DNA of 64,000 nt from Actinokineospora auranticolor (GCF_002934265.1 NZ_PTIX01000001.1:62001-126000), one strand, 5' to 3'; counted from the stretch's first letter, positions 8,782-19,790 are shown. Translations and numbers: made by a program. Notes: a model not told the origin generated them from the sequence alone.

Positions 8782-8803
8782 ATAACTCATAGCCTCGAGT
8801 TAT
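8782..8803. promoter_or_regulatory. Inverted repeat, operator-like
   Basis: ATAACTC (8782-8788) and GAGTTAT (8797-8803) are exact reverse complements around atagcctc. The AT-rich arms and roughly 15-bp centre spacing resemble a dimeric repressor site (TetR/MarR type). It lies about 340 bp upstream of the VOC gene; the bound protein is unknown. Confidence 0.3.
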
Positions 8804-9146
8804 GATCACGAGGCGTCAGAGTCGGTCACTGTGGATCACCGCGCGGAGTGACTACGCTGGTAGGCCGATCGTGCTCCCCGCGCCGCCGCGCGCTGCCGCC
8901 GGACCGCGGCGATCACGTTTGGTCACAGCGGAAACCGGGCGGTGCCGTCAATCGGGGTCGCACCCGCGCCGCGCGTCACCCCTCGCGCGTCCCTGCCGGG
9001 ATCGCTTCCGGCGTGATCGGCGCCCCGGGGCGCCCGTCGACCACACTGGACCGCCGTGCCTGTGGACAGTCCACGCCGTGTTGTCGTACCCCGCCGCTAA
9101 CGTCGGCGCCGGACGGCTTCAACCACAGGTGAAAGAGGCTCACGTC

Positions 9147-9575
9147 ATGGCGCTCTCCGTGCGCAAGGTGGACTGCACGCTCGACTGCGCGGCCCCCGCG
9201 GCCCTGGCCGAGTTCTACAAGCGGGGTTTCGGGTACGAGGACGAACCGCCGCCGCCCCCGTTCGCCACCCGCGAGGAGTGGCTGGCCCAGTTCGACGACC
9301 CGGAGGACGACGCCGACGACGGCGCCTGGCTGCACCACCCGGCGGGCACCGCGCCCCGGCTGTTCCTGCAGCAGGTCAAGGAGCCCAAGGTCGGGAAGAT
9401 CCGGTTGCACTTCGACTTCCGGATCACCGACGCGGACACCCCCGAGGGGCGCTGGCAGCAGGTCGTGGCGGCCGCCGAGTTCCTCACCGGGCTCGGCGCC
9501 ACCGAGGTCGCCGTGGCGACCGGCCACCACGTCGTGCTGGCCGACCCCGAGGGCAACGAGTTCTGCGTGGCCTGA
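9147..9575 (+). CDS. VOC (glyoxalase-like) family protein
   Basis: 142 aa with the paired beta-alpha-beta-beta-beta modules of the vicinal oxygen chelate superfamily. It starts LSVRKVDCTLDCAAPAALA, has RLFLQQVKEPKVGKIRLHFD in the middle and ends HHVVLADPEGNEFCVA, a typical VOC C-terminus. VOC proteins act as dioxygenases, lyases or drug-binding proteins; the activity here is not predictable. The start ATG has GAAAGAGG 8 nt upstream. The much longer in-frame reading upstream has no plausible coding content. Confidence 0.86.
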   Translation: MALSVRKVDCTLDCAAPAALAEFYKRGFGYEDEPPPPPFATREEWLAQFDDPEDDADDGAWLHHPAGTAPRLFLQQVKEPKVGKIRLHFDFRITDADTPEGRWQQVVAAAEFLTGLGATEVAVATGHHVVLADPEGNEFCVA

Positions 9576-9848
9576 GGATCCACAGAGGACCGGTCCGGGC
9601 GGGGTGCGCGCCTCGGGGGTCGGTGCCCGGGGGCGGTGGTCTCGCGGTCGAAGGCTGTGATCGCTCTCGCCGCCGCGCCTGCCGCGGAGGGAGGCACCGC
9701 GGTGGTCGTCGGCCCGTCGAACCTCGACCGGTCGCGGCGTTGCCGTTGGTGCCTGCTCCTCGGCCCGCCGGGGGCGATCGGGAGAGCCGCCGCGGGCTTC
9801 GACGTGGCCGTCGAGTCGCTCTCCACGGTAAACCGGGGCGAGCGTGGC

Positions 9849-9898
9849 TACACTTGACGGCCATGCGGCTCTGGGGTGGCGGGTGGCGTCCGCGATGA
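9849..9898 (+). promoter_or_regulatory. -10 box and 11-codon leader ORF ahead of the STAS gene
   Basis: A TACACT -10 (9849-9854) is followed 7 nt later by an ATG at 9862. That ATG opens an 11-codon frame (MRLWGGGWRPR) whose TGA (9896-9898) overlaps the STAS ATG (9895-9897). A leaderless leader peptide coupled to the STAS gene is therefore possible. This arrangement also argues against the upstream GTG at 9844 as the STAS start. Confidence 0.35.
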
Positions 9899-10254
9899 AG
9901 TCATTGCTCAGCTTCGCCCGGTCGGCCACGGCCGGGTGCTCGGTGCTGGGCGTGTCCGGTGAAGTGGACATGTCCAGCGCCCACCTGCTCGACAGCGCGC
10001 TGAGCGCCGCCGCCGACGAGGTGGGCGCCGCCATCCTCATCCTCGACCTCGGCGACGTCCGCTTCCTCAGCGCCGCCGGGGTGGACGTGGTCCTCAACGC
10101 CCACTGCCGCAGCGACGAGTCGGGGCCGCGGCTCATCGTCGTCGCGCCGGACGGTGGTCCGGTCCACCGAACCCTGATCCTGGCGGGTCTGGACGCCGCG
10201 ATCGCCCTGCACCCGACACTGGCCTCCGCGCTGACCGCCGCCAGCGGCGCCTGA
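9895..10254 (+). CDS. STAS-domain anti-sigma factor antagonist (second copy)
   Basis: 119 aa, essentially one STAS domain: GCSVLGVSGEVDMSSAHLL, then ILDLGDVRFLSAAGVDVVL. The Ser in RFLSAAG occupies the position usually phosphorylated by the anti-sigma kinase, unlike the first STAS protein in this window (DFLAAAG). Role by family: sequesters an anti-sigma factor; no partner gene is adjacent. The ATG at 9895 is preferred over GTG 9844 because a -10-like box lies between them. The 319 bp before this gene hold no other recognisable feature. Confidence 0.82.
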   Translation: MKSLLSFARSATAGCSVLGVSGEVDMSSAHLLDSALSAAADEVGAAILILDLGDVRFLSAAGVDVVLNAHCRSDESGPRLIVVAPDGGPVHRTLILAGLDAAIALHPTLASALTAASGA

Positions 10255-10339
10255 CCGTCCCGGTCCCGTTGTCCTGTGACAACGTTTTGTGGCGCGACGT
10301 CCACTGGGCGACCAAGGGGCGGCGTGTGGGGGTTGTCAC

Positions 10340-11689
10340 CTATTCCGGTCGGGGTGGGTACTCGGGTGGGGTCAGCGACGCGACCAGTTCGGCGAGGCGT
10401 GCTAAGTCCTTTGTGGACTTGGTGGCGTCCATGATGGCCCAGTCGGGGCGGACCGCGGTGTACCGCGGGCGGCGTGGTGCCGGGTCGACGACCGCGGGCG
10501 GGGTGAGCAGGTCGTCGGTCCAGCCGTCGGGGGTTCTCCGCTGGGGGAAGAGGGTTCCGGCGAGCCGGTGGCGGGCGATCAGGGCGGAGCGGCCGAGTTT
10601 GGGGGAGGAGTAGCGCGACGCGGCTGCGGAGACGCCGGGGATCGCCACGGCGGCGCGGATCGCGGTGCGGCGTGCGGGACCGGCCGTCAGGGCCCAGCCG
10701 ATGACCTGGGCCGCGCGGATCGTGCGCACCGCGTGCGGGAGGCGTTCGGGTTGGTACGTGCGGAGGATCTCGTCGTTGCCGGTGCGGAGGGCGAGGTCCA
10801 GTTTCCACACGAGGTTGTGCGCGTCGCGGAGGCCCGCGCCCAGGCCCTGCCCGGTGAACGGGGGCAGTTGGTGCGCCGCGTCGCCGAGGAGGAAGGTCCG
10901 CCCGGTGTGCCACCGGGTGGCCACCTGGGCGTGGTAGGTGTAGGTCGCCGCGCGCAGGATCGTCATGGCCTCGAACGGGATCGCGCCGAGGTGGACCAGC
11001 CACGGGGTGAGGAGTCCGCGCAAGTCGTTGTGGGACAAGGGGTAGCGGAACTCCCAGCGGTAGTGGTCGCCGGTCACGCGCATGAAGGTGGCCGGGTGGC
11101 GGTGGTCGCAGACCTGGTGCACGCCGTCCCAGGTGGTCAGCGGTCGAGGGGACTCGGCGTCGACGACGAGCCAGTCGTGGGGCTCGCCGAGTGCCCGGGT
11201 GGGGATGTCCAGGAGGCGGCGGACGGTGCTGTCGGCGCCGTCGCAGGCGAGGATCGCGCGGGCGGGGACCGGGCGGGCGTCGGTGAGCAGGGTGTCGCCG
11301 CGCAGTCCTGTGACGGTGACGCCCCAGCGGACGGCGGCGCCGACTTCGCCGCGCAGCAGGCGCTCCAGGTCGGGCTGGTTGAACATCGACGCGTCGGGGT
11401 GGCCGTTCGGGCCGGTGCGCGCGTCGCGGCGGAACTCGGCGAGGACCCGGTGGCGGCGGTCGACCAGGCGCAGCCCCGGCATCGGGCGGCTGACCGCGTG
11501 GAACCGCGACGCGACGCCCGCGTCCTGGAGCACGCGCAGCGCCTCGCCGTCGAGGTGGACGGCGCGGGGGAGCGGGTAGGGGGCGGGGTGCCGCTCCAGG
11601 ACCACGGTCGGCACCCCGCGGCGGATCAGCAGGGCGGCCGCGGTCAGCCCCACGGGGCCCGCGCCGACCACCACGACAGGATCGGTCAC
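10340..11689 (-). CDS. FAD-dependent aromatic hydroxylase (MhpA/PheA-like flavin monooxygenase)
   Basis: 449 aa. An N-terminal FAD-binding GAGPVGLTAAALLIRRG dinucleotide motif, the second FAD motif LLGDAAHQLPPFTGQGLGAG and the DG motif CDGADSTVR place it in the class A flavoprotein monooxygenases. The early LPRAVHLDGEALRVLQDAG segment resembles MhpA-type 3-(3-hydroxyphenyl)propionate hydroxylases and related antibiotic-tailoring enzymes. The substrate is unknown. GTG 11689 is chosen; the frame is open to ATG 11788, but those extra 33 residues are low-complexity Arg/Gly/Ala. It lies downstream of the MFS gene on the same strand, with an operator-like double palindrome in the gap. Confidence 0.85.
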   Translation of the reverse strand: MTDPVVVVGAGPVGLTAAALLIRRGVPTVVLERHPAPYPLPRAVHLDGEALRVLQDAGVASRFHAVSRPMPGLRLVDRRHRVLAEFRRDARTGPNGHPDASMFNQPDLERLLRGEVGAAVRWGVTVTGLRGDTLLTDARPVPARAILACDGADSTVRRLLDIPTRALGEPHDWLVVDAESPRPLTTWDGVHQVCDHRHPATFMRVTGDHYRWEFRYPLSHNDLRGLLTPWLVHLGAIPFEAMTILRAATYTYHAQVATRWHTGRTFLLGDAAHQLPPFTGQGLGAGLRDAHNLVWKLDLALRTGNDEILRTYQPERLPHAVRTIRAAQVIGWALTAGPARRTAIRAAVAIPGVSAAASRYSSPKLGRSALIARHRLAGTLFPQRRTPDGWTDDLLTPPAVVDPAPRRPRYTAVRPDWAIMDATKSTKDLARLAELVASLTPPEYPPRPE

Positions 11690-11794
11690 TCCCGCAGCCT
11701 GCCACGGACCCGGACCACCTGCGCCTGCCGCTTTGCCCGCGGCCCGCGCCCGCCCGAGCGTTGTTCGGCGCCCAGCCCCTTTAGTCATTGAGCC

Positions 11795-11819
11795 AGATAC
11801 GTATCTAACTATCTAGATA
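11795..11819 (-). promoter_or_regulatory. Two adjacent palindromes, operator-like
   Basis: AGATACGTATCT (11795-11806) and TATCTAGATA (11810-11819) are both perfect palindromes built from the same AGATA/TATCT half-site, with centres 14 bp apart. They sit upstream of the flavin monooxygenase gene. The AT-rich block stands out strongly from its surroundings. The sequence to 11936 is otherwise an AG-rich stretch with a short direct repeat (gagaagggcaagca). Confidence 0.5.
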
Positions 11820-11936
11820 ATGGGTATTGGGCGATTGGGTGGTGCGAGCGGGGGATAGCAGGAAAAGAGAAGGGCAAGCAGAGAAGGGCAAGCAAAGAAG
11901 AGAGGGTGAAGACGGGGAGTGTGGAGGAGGAGCGTG

Positions 11937-13118
11937 TCAGTGCTGTGGTGCCACGCCGCGCAGGGTTCGGGCCAGGAGTGCCGTGGCCGCGCCTGCCGCC
12001 ACCACGGTCAACAGGGCCACGCGCAGGCTGGTCGCGTCGGCGAGGAGGCCCACCAGCGGGGGCGAGACGAGCAGGCCGACCCGGAGCATCCAGCTCACCA
12101 CCATCAACCCCAGGCCCGACGGCAGCCCCGGTAGCTCGTCCGCGCTGTGCATGGCCGCCGGGATCTGCGTCGAAGCGCCCAGGCCGGCCAGCGCGAAGCC
12201 CCCCAGGGTCGTCGGCACCGTCTGGAACGCCAGCGCGAGGGCCATGCCCGCGGCGGAGAGCAGGCCGCCGAAGCGGACAACTCGTTCCTGGCCGAAGCGG
12301 TCCGTGACGCGGTCGCCCAAGAGCCTGCCGGTCGTCATCGCCACCTGGAGGGCCACGTACGCCATGCCCGCGGTCGCCGCGCCCGTGCCGAGGGAACCGG
12401 ACAGGTAGACCGCGCCCCACGACGAACCCGCGTCCTCGACCAAGGCCCCGCAGGCGGACAGCACACCGAACGCCAAGACGAGCCGGACCACCGCGGCCGG
12501 GAACCGGCGCCTGCCCGGGGCGACCGCCGGTTCGGTCCGCTCCTCGTCGTCGTCGCCCGGCAGCATGAACCGGAAGCACACGACCGCCACCGCGCTGAAC
12601 AGCGCGCCCGCCACCACCAGGTGCACCAGGACCGGCACCCCCAACCCCGCCGCCGCGGCGCCCATCAGGCCGCCCGTCACCGCGCCGATGCTCCACAGCG
12701 CGTGGAAGGAGTTGACGATCGAGCGGCCGTAGCGGCGCTGCACGCGCATGCCGTGGGTGTTCTGCGCGACGTCCACGATCGAGTCCAGCGCGCCCGCCGC
12801 GAACAGCGCCGCCGCCAGCGCGAGCCAGCTCGGCGCCAGGGCGATGCCGATCGTGGCCACCGCCAGCGCGACGATGCCCAGGGTCGCGACCCGCGACGAG
12901 CACCACCAGCGGATCACCGTCGAGGCGAACAGCCCGGCCAGCAGGGCGCCGAGCGGCATCGCCGCCAGTGCCGTGCCGAGGGCCGCGTTGGACAGGCCCA
13001 GGTCGTCCTTGATCTCGGGGATCCGCGGCACCACCGCCGCGAACAGGGCGCCGTTGGTGAGGAACACCCCCGCCACCGCCGCCCGGGCCCGGGTGTCCAC
13101 CGTCGTCCGCACCGCCAC
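11937..13118 (-). CDS. MFS transporter
   Basis: 393 aa with about 12 hydrophobic helices and the MFS loop after helix 2. It shows the VPRIPEIKDDLGLSNAALG, LGTALAAMPLGALLAG and QNTHGMRVQRRYGR motifs typical of the YbjJ/sugar-porter-like branch of the superfamily. Likely an exporter or a small-molecule permease; the substrate is unknown. Start: GTG 13118 lies 7 nt after a TAGGGT -10 (13131-13126), so the transcript is probably leaderless. Its neighbour, the flavin monooxygenase, is on the same strand 247 bp downstream, so a shared detoxification role is possible but not shown. Confidence 0.85.
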   Translation of the reverse strand: MAVRTTVDTRARAAVAGVFLTNGALFAAVVPRIPEIKDDLGLSNAALGTALAAMPLGALLAGLFASTVIRWWCSSRVATLGIVALAVATIGIALAPSWLALAAALFAAGALDSIVDVAQNTHGMRVQRRYGRSIVNSFHALWSIGAVTGGLMGAAAAGLGVPVLVHLVVAGALFSAVAVVCFRFMLPGDDDEERTEPAVAPGRRRFPAAVVRLVLAFGVLSACGALVEDAGSSWGAVYLSGSLGTGAATAGMAYVALQVAMTTGRLLGDRVTDRFGQERVVRFGGLLSAAGMALALAFQTVPTTLGGFALAGLGASTQIPAAMHSADELPGLPSGLGLMVVSWMLRVGLLVSPPLVGLLADATSLRVALLTVVAAGAATALLARTLRGVAPQH

Positions 13119-13125
13119 CCGACCG

Positions 13126-13131
13126 ACCCTA
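13126..13131 (-). promoter_or_regulatory. -10 box of the MFS gene, leaderless start
   Basis: TAGGGT on the minus strand ends 7 nt before the GTG start at 13118, the spacing typical of leaderless actinobacterial transcripts. Confidence 0.4.
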
Positions 13132-13169
13132 CCGAGGTGGTCCGATCATCCCCACCCGGTTTCCGGTGA

Positions 13170-15563
<2,394 letters not shown>

Positions 15564-15672
15564 TCCACCCTGGTTCTGCCTTCGAGTCAACTGTGCGGGT
15601 GGCCAAGTCGACCGCGCGACTGTCCCGTCGCCCCCACGCGGATCGGCCCAGTCCGCGCCGGCGGCAGCCCCT

Positions 15673-15678
15673 AGGGTG
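15673..15678 (+). promoter_or_regulatory. -10 box of the amidohydrolase gene, leaderless start
   Basis: TAGGGT at 15673-15678 lies 5 nt before the GTG at 15684, so transcription probably begins at or next to the start codon. Confidence 0.4.
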
Positions 15679-15683
15679 AGGGG

Positions 15684-17243
15684 GTGCTGGACCTCCGCCT
15701 GGTCAACGCGACCTTTCGCACGATGGACCCGGCCCGGCCGCTGGCCACCCGCCTCGGGGTGTGGCGCGGTCGGGTCGTCGGGCTCGACGAGGAGGTCGAC
15801 GGGCTGCCCGCGCGGCAGGAGGTCGACCTCGGTGGGGCCGCGGTGCTGCCGGGGTTCCTCGACGCGCACGTCCACCTCGCCTGGACCGGGCTGCGGGCCG
15901 GGGCGGTGTCGGTGGCGCCGTGCGCCCGGGTGGACGACGTGCTGGCCGCGATCGGGGACGCGGCTGCGGCGGTAGCGCCGGGGGAGTGGCTCGACGTCGT
16001 CGGCTACGACCAGCGGCCGCTGGGGCGGCACCTGACCTCGACCGAGCTGGACCGCGTCGCGGCCGGGCGGCGGGTGCTCGTCCTGCACGACTCGGGGCAC
16101 GCGTGCGTCGTGAACGGGCCGGTGCTGGCCGCGCTGCCCGCTGGTGCGTCGCATGTGGACGGTTTTCTCGCCGAGGGCGGTATGGCGGCGGTGCGGGCGT
16201 TGCGCCAACCGTATTCCCTGGGGGAGTTGACTTCCGCTCTTCGTCGCGCGGCCTCGGTGTGCCTGTCCGAGGGGGTGACGACGGTCGCGGAGGCCGGTGT
16301 CGGCGGCGGGTTGATCACGCACAGCCCCATCGAGGCCGCGGCCTACCAGCGCGCGGACCTGCCGATCCGGGTGCAGCTGATGGTCGCGGGGACGTTGCTG
16401 CGCGACCCGGGCGCGCATCCCTCGGACGAGGTGCCCCGGGCCATGGACCTCGGCCTGACCACCGGGTTCGGCGGCCCGCGGCTGTCGCTGGGCGCGCTGA
16501 AGATCTTCACCGACGGCGGGATGATGGCCAGAACAGCCGCCATGACCGCGCCCTACGTCGGATTGGACCACAGTGGACAGTTCTACGACGACCCGGACGT
16601 GCTGCGGTCGCTGATCGTCGACGGACACCGGGCGGGGTGGCAGCTGGCCGTGCACGCCATCGGTGACCGGGCCGTCGACCTGGCGCTGGATTCGTTGGCG
16701 GCAGCGCAAAAGGCGTTCCCGCGCGAGGGAACCCGGCACCGGATCGAACACGCGGGCGCGGTGCGCCCGGACCAGCTGCCGAGGTTCGCGTCGCTGGGTG
16801 TGACGGCCGTGGTGCAGCCGAACTTCCTGTACTACCTGGGCGACGACTACGCGGCCATCATGGGCGAGTCGCGCGCGGACTGGCTCTACCGGGGTCGCGG
16901 GTTCCTCGACCACGGCGTGGCGCTGGTGGGGAGTTCGGACCGCCCGGTGACGGCGGGCGCGCCGCTGCGGTCGATCGAGTTCATGGTGAACCGTCGCACC
17001 GAGCGCGGGAACGTGGTCGGCCCCGAGGAGGGGGTGACCGTCGAGGAAGCGTTGCGGGCGTACACGATCGACGCCGCGCGCGCCTGTTTCCTGGAGTCGG
17101 AGCTGGGCAGTCTGACAGCCGGGAAGTGGGCGGACCTGGTGGTGCTGGGGGAGGACCCGGTGGGGGCGCCCAGCGTTGGCGACATCGCGGTTGTGTCCAC
17201 TGTGGTGGGTGGTGAGGTGGTTTCGGGCGCGCGGCTGTGGTGA
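15684..17243 (+). CDS. Amidohydrolase of the YtcJ-like (amidohydrolase_3) family
   Basis: 519 aa. The metal-binding HxH is in FLDAHVHL (about residue 57). A conserved AVHAIGDRAVD and HRIEHAG supply further metal/catalytic histidines, and the C-terminal sandwich ends with TAGKWADLVVL. The family hydrolyses amide or imine bonds of small metabolites in the cytoplasm; the substrate is unknown. GTG 15684 is the start, close behind a TAGGGT -10. It ends only 3 bp from the converging response regulator gene. Confidence 0.87.
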   Translation: MLDLRLVNATFRTMDPARPLATRLGVWRGRVVGLDEEVDGLPARQEVDLGGAAVLPGFLDAHVHLAWTGLRAGAVSVAPCARVDDVLAAIGDAAAAVAPGEWLDVVGYDQRPLGRHLTSTELDRVAAGRRVLVLHDSGHACVVNGPVLAALPAGASHVDGFLAEGGMAAVRALRQPYSLGELTSALRRAASVCLSEGVTTVAEAGVGGGLITHSPIEAAAYQRADLPIRVQLMVAGTLLRDPGAHPSDEVPRAMDLGLTTGFGGPRLSLGALKIFTDGGMMARTAAMTAPYVGLDHSGQFYDDPDVLRSLIVDGHRAGWQLAVHAIGDRAVDLALDSLAAAQKAFPREGTRHRIEHAGAVRPDQLPRFASLGVTAVVQPNFLYYLGDDYAAIMGESRADWLYRGRGFLDHGVALVGSSDRPVTAGAPLRSIEFMVNRRTERGNVVGPEEGVTVEEALRAYTIDAARACFLESELGSLTAGKWADLVVLGEDPVGAPSVGDIAVVSTVVGGEVVSGARLW

Positions 17244-17246
17244 GCG

Positions 17247-17894
17247 CTACCGCCGGATGAGGCCGTGGCGGTGCGCGTAGACGACGGCGTGCACCCGGTC
17301 GCGGAGGCCGAGCTTGGCCAAGACGCGTGAGACGTGCGTTTTCACCGTTTCCTCGCCGATGTGCAGCTCCGCCGCGATCTCCGCGTTGCTCAACGCGTCC
17401 GCGACGAGGAGCAACACCTCTCGTTCCCGCGACGTCAACCGGTCCGGCTCGGCGTCGTCGGGCCGCAGGCTGGCCGTGAACCGCGACACCAGCCGCTTCG
17501 TCACGGACGGGTCGATCAACGCGTCCCCGCGCGCGGCGACCCTGATCGCGGCGATCAGCTCCTCCGGTGGCAGGCTCTTGAGCAGGAACCCGCTGGCTCC
17601 CGCCCGCAGTGCCCGGTAGACGTACTCGTCGAGGTCGTAGGTGGTCAGCACGAGGACCTTGGTCCGGTTGGCGGGGTCGGCCAGGATCGCCTCGGTCGCG
17701 GCGAGCCCGTCGAGTTGGGGCATGCGGACGTCGAGCACCGCGACGTCCGGCCGCAGCCGCGCCACCTCGCGGACGGCGGCGGCGCCGTCGCCGACCTCCG
17801 CGACGCAGTCGAGGTCGTCCTGGGTGTCGAGCACGGCACGCATCCCGGACCGGAACATCGCGTGGTCGTCGCCCAACAGCACCTCTACCGCCAC
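17247..17894 (-). CDS. NarL/FixJ-type response regulator
   Basis: 215 aa. The receiver domain (residues 1-120) has the acidic pair LLGDDHAMFR, phospho-acceptor D55 in VAVLDVRMPQLDG, the Thr of VLVLTTYD and Lys of FLLKSL. The LuxR-type helix-turn-helix occupies about residues 148-212 (LTSREREVLLLVADALSNAE, VKTHVSRVLAKLGLRDR). It is phosphorylated by the histidine kinase encoded 13 bp upstream on the same strand. Target genes are unknown. Confidence 0.94.
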   Translation of the reverse strand: MAVEVLLGDDHAMFRSGMRAVLDTQDDLDCVAEVGDGAAAVREVARLRPDVAVLDVRMPQLDGLAATEAILADPANRTKVLVLTTYDLDEYVYRALRAGASGFLLKSLPPEELIAAIRVAARGDALIDPSVTKRLVSRFTASLRPDDAEPDRLTSREREVLLLVADALSNAEIAAELHIGEETVKTHVSRVLAKLGLRDRVHAVVYAHRHGLIRR

Positions 17895-17907
17895 TGTTCC
17901 CCCTCTT

Positions 17908-19104
17908 TTAGTTGGCTTCCAACGGGATTGACACCTTGACTGTCCACTTGAGACCGTCTGGGTTCGGGCCGCAGTCGGTGCGGCCGCCGAACATGGCGGT
18001 GCGGTGGCGGATCCCGGTGAGGCCGCGGTGGCCGGTGGCGCCGTTCGAGGCGGACCGGGTGATGTCGTTGGTGACGGAGAGGGTGATCTCGGCCGGGGTC
18101 CGGTCGATGGTGAGGGTCGCGGAGCCGCCGTGCCCGTGGCGCAGGGCGTTGGTCAGGGCTTCCTGGGTGACCCGGTAGAGGGCGATGTCGACGGACTGGG
18201 GGACCGTGGCGAGGTCGCCGGACGTGACGACGCGGGTGGGTAAGCCCGCCTCGCGGACGACGGCGACCAGGTCGTCGAGGTCGGCGAGGCCGGGTTGGGT
18301 GCTCTCCTCGCCGCGGTGCAGGACGTCGAGGAGCCGTCGGAGGTCCGCCATGGCGGCGCGGCTGGCGGACTCGACCGCCGTCAACGACACCCGCACGGTA
18401 TCCGGGCGGGACTCGTCGACGGGCAACGCCAACCGCGCCGCCCCCGCGTGGATGTTGATCGCGCTGACGTGGTGGGAGATCACGTCGTGCAGGTCCCGGG
18501 CGATGTCGGTCCGCTCCCGCGCCACCGCCCGCCGAACCGCCTCCCGCTCCTCCGCCGCTCGACGGGTGGCGAGGTGTTCGAGCCCGGCGATGTACCCCCG
18601 GCGCGCGGTGGTGTTGCGGCCGACCAGCCAGGGGAGCAGGCCGGTGGCCAGGATGTGCAGGACCGAGAGCCGCCAGTCGGTGCCGTAGAAGAAGCGCGCG
18701 GTGGCCAACCCGGTGGCCACGAAGGCCAGCGCGAACAACGCCTCGCGCGTCCCCAGCCACGCGCCTGCGCGGTAGCCCGCGACGAGGACGCCGACCTGGT
18801 TGGGCCCACCGAAGTCGAGCTGCCACACCACCGGCGTCAACGCCTCGGCGAGCCCGTGCACGAGGGCGACGGCACCGGCGTAGCGGGCCGGACCCGCGAG
18901 CAGCAGATCGGCCGCGACGGTGACCGCGATGGCCGCCCAACCCCGCCACCCGACGAACAGGTTGGGACACCCCATGACGAGAAACCCCACATCGGCCACG
19001 ACGCACACCGCCGCGACCAACCACGCCTGGCGCCGCAGCGCCACCGCCGTGTTCAACACGGGCACAGCTTGACTCACCCGGGTGGGCCTGCGGAACCCGG
19101 ACAT
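17908..19104 (-). CDS. NarL-system sensor histidine kinase (HisKA_3)
   Basis: 398 aa. About five to six hydrophobic segments lie in residues 25-165, followed by the HisKA_3 dimerisation domain with phospho-acceptor H206 in ERTDIARDLHDVISHH. A HATPase_c domain ends the protein (NALRHGHGGSATLTID, then GHRGLTGIRHRTAMFGG). There is no large extracellular sensor, so it probably senses a membrane or cell-envelope state. A GTGAGGT ribosome binding site precedes the ATG. The gene is co-transcribed with the response regulator. Confidence 0.92.
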   Translation of the reverse strand: MSGFRRPTRVSQAVPVLNTAVALRRQAWLVAAVCVVADVGFLVMGCPNLFVGWRGWAAIAVTVAADLLLAGPARYAGAVALVHGLAEALTPVVWQLDFGGPNQVGVLVAGYRAGAWLGTREALFALAFVATGLATARFFYGTDWRLSVLHILATGLLPWLVGRNTTARRGYIAGLEHLATRRAAEEREAVRRAVARERTDIARDLHDVISHHVSAINIHAGAARLALPVDESRPDTVRVSLTAVESASRAAMADLRRLLDVLHRGEESTQPGLADLDDLVAVVREAGLPTRVVTSGDLATVPQSVDIALYRVTQEALTNALRHGHGGSATLTIDRTPAEITLSVTNDITRSASNGATGHRGLTGIRHRTAMFGGRTDCGPNPDGLKWTVKVSIPLEAN

Positions 19105-19176
19105 ACCTCACGTCCACGGCTGCGGGTGTTGAGAGTGGCGCACCGGCTCTGATCCGGGGAGGTGGGGGGCTTGCGT

Positions 19177-19260
19177 GATCATGGCGCGCCTCCGGCCCCC
19201 GAAATCCATTCGGGCCAAGGGGGCCGACAGTTCCGGCCGAAGACGATCAAGCCTGTGGAT
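19177..19260 (+). repeat. ~87-bp dispersed module, copy C
   Basis: Shares GATCA..., CCTCCGGCCCCC, ATCCATTC, ACAG..CCGG.., GATCAA and GCCTGTGGA in the same order as the copies at 20005-20092, 20198-20285 and (inverted) 38293-38380. Confidence 0.7.
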
Positions 19261-19500
19261 AGTGTGGGCGGCCGCAGTGGATCGCCTGCCACCTGCCGCT
19301 GTCGATGCTTCGCCGCCTTGCCGGAACCCACCGCTCCCACCGCCGCTCGACCGGTGTCACCCACCCCGCCCTTCCGTCAACCCACCCCGCAACCGTCGCT
19401 TGAGCCCAGCTCGCACTCGACGCAACGTGTTCCCGCCACGACATTCGGTTCGTCTCGGCTCTTCCCTGGCCACCCCGAAACCGCCGCAGAAGCCCAGTCA

Positions 19501-19790
19501 CCGCAGAAGCCCTATCCCCGCCGAACGCAACGCGGCTGTACCGGCTCTACCCCATAACCACCGCAGGATCCCTCTCCCCGCAGAACGCAACGCGGCTGTA
19601 CCGGACCCACCCCATAATTACCGCAGGATCCCAGCTCCCACCGAAGGCAGCGCGGCTGTACCGGACCCACTCCGAATCCGCCGCAGGATCCCAACCCCCA
19701 CCCAACCCAACACGGCCGTACGGGACCCATCCCGAAACCGCCGCAGGATCCCAGCCCCCGCAGAACGCAACGCGCCCCTGCCACACGCCT
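19501..19790 (+). repeat. Five-unit tandem repeat of exactly 60 bp
   Basis: Units begin at 19501, 19561, 19621, 19681 and 19741. Each opens with CCGCAG(A/G)A, has an ACGCGGCTGTACCGG-like core in the first three units, and ends in a CCC.ATAA/CCGAA box. Divergence grows towards the last unit. Only one such unit is present in the second island (around 38605-38664, inverted), so the array expanded in this copy. Confidence 0.8.

Larger units (their letters stand above)
8453..9146. other. 694-bp intergenic region with hairpins but no gene
   Basis: No frame here looks coding. It contains a perfect 12-bp stem (8605-8640), the palindrome CTCCGATCGGAG (8717-8728) and an inverted repeat ATAACTC/GAGTTAT with an 8-nt gap (8782-8803). 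The sequence from 8840 to 9140 shows nothing recognisable apart from the leader of the VOC gene. Confidence 0.5.

Noticed and set aside
8471-8809. 112-codon minus-strand frame in the gap after the SRPBCC gene
   Set aside because: No domain, Pro/Arg/Gly-rich, crosses two strong hairpins; considered non-coding.
8976-11705. 909-codon minus-strand open frame
   Set aside because: It runs antisense to the VOC and STAS genes and out of frame with the flavin monooxygenase. Pro/Arg-rich composition is typical of a GC shadow.
11690-11788. Longer N-terminus of the flavin monooxygenase from ATG 11788
   Set aside because: The additional 33 residues are low-complexity and precede the normal FAD-binding beta strand of the family, which begins right after GTG 11689.
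18295-19152. Plus-strand open frame of 285 codons
   Set aside because: Antisense to the histidine kinase gene, whose motifs are unambiguous.
19501-19790. CRISPR array
   Set aside because: Units are contiguous with no unique spacers and vary throughout their length; no cas gene is present.
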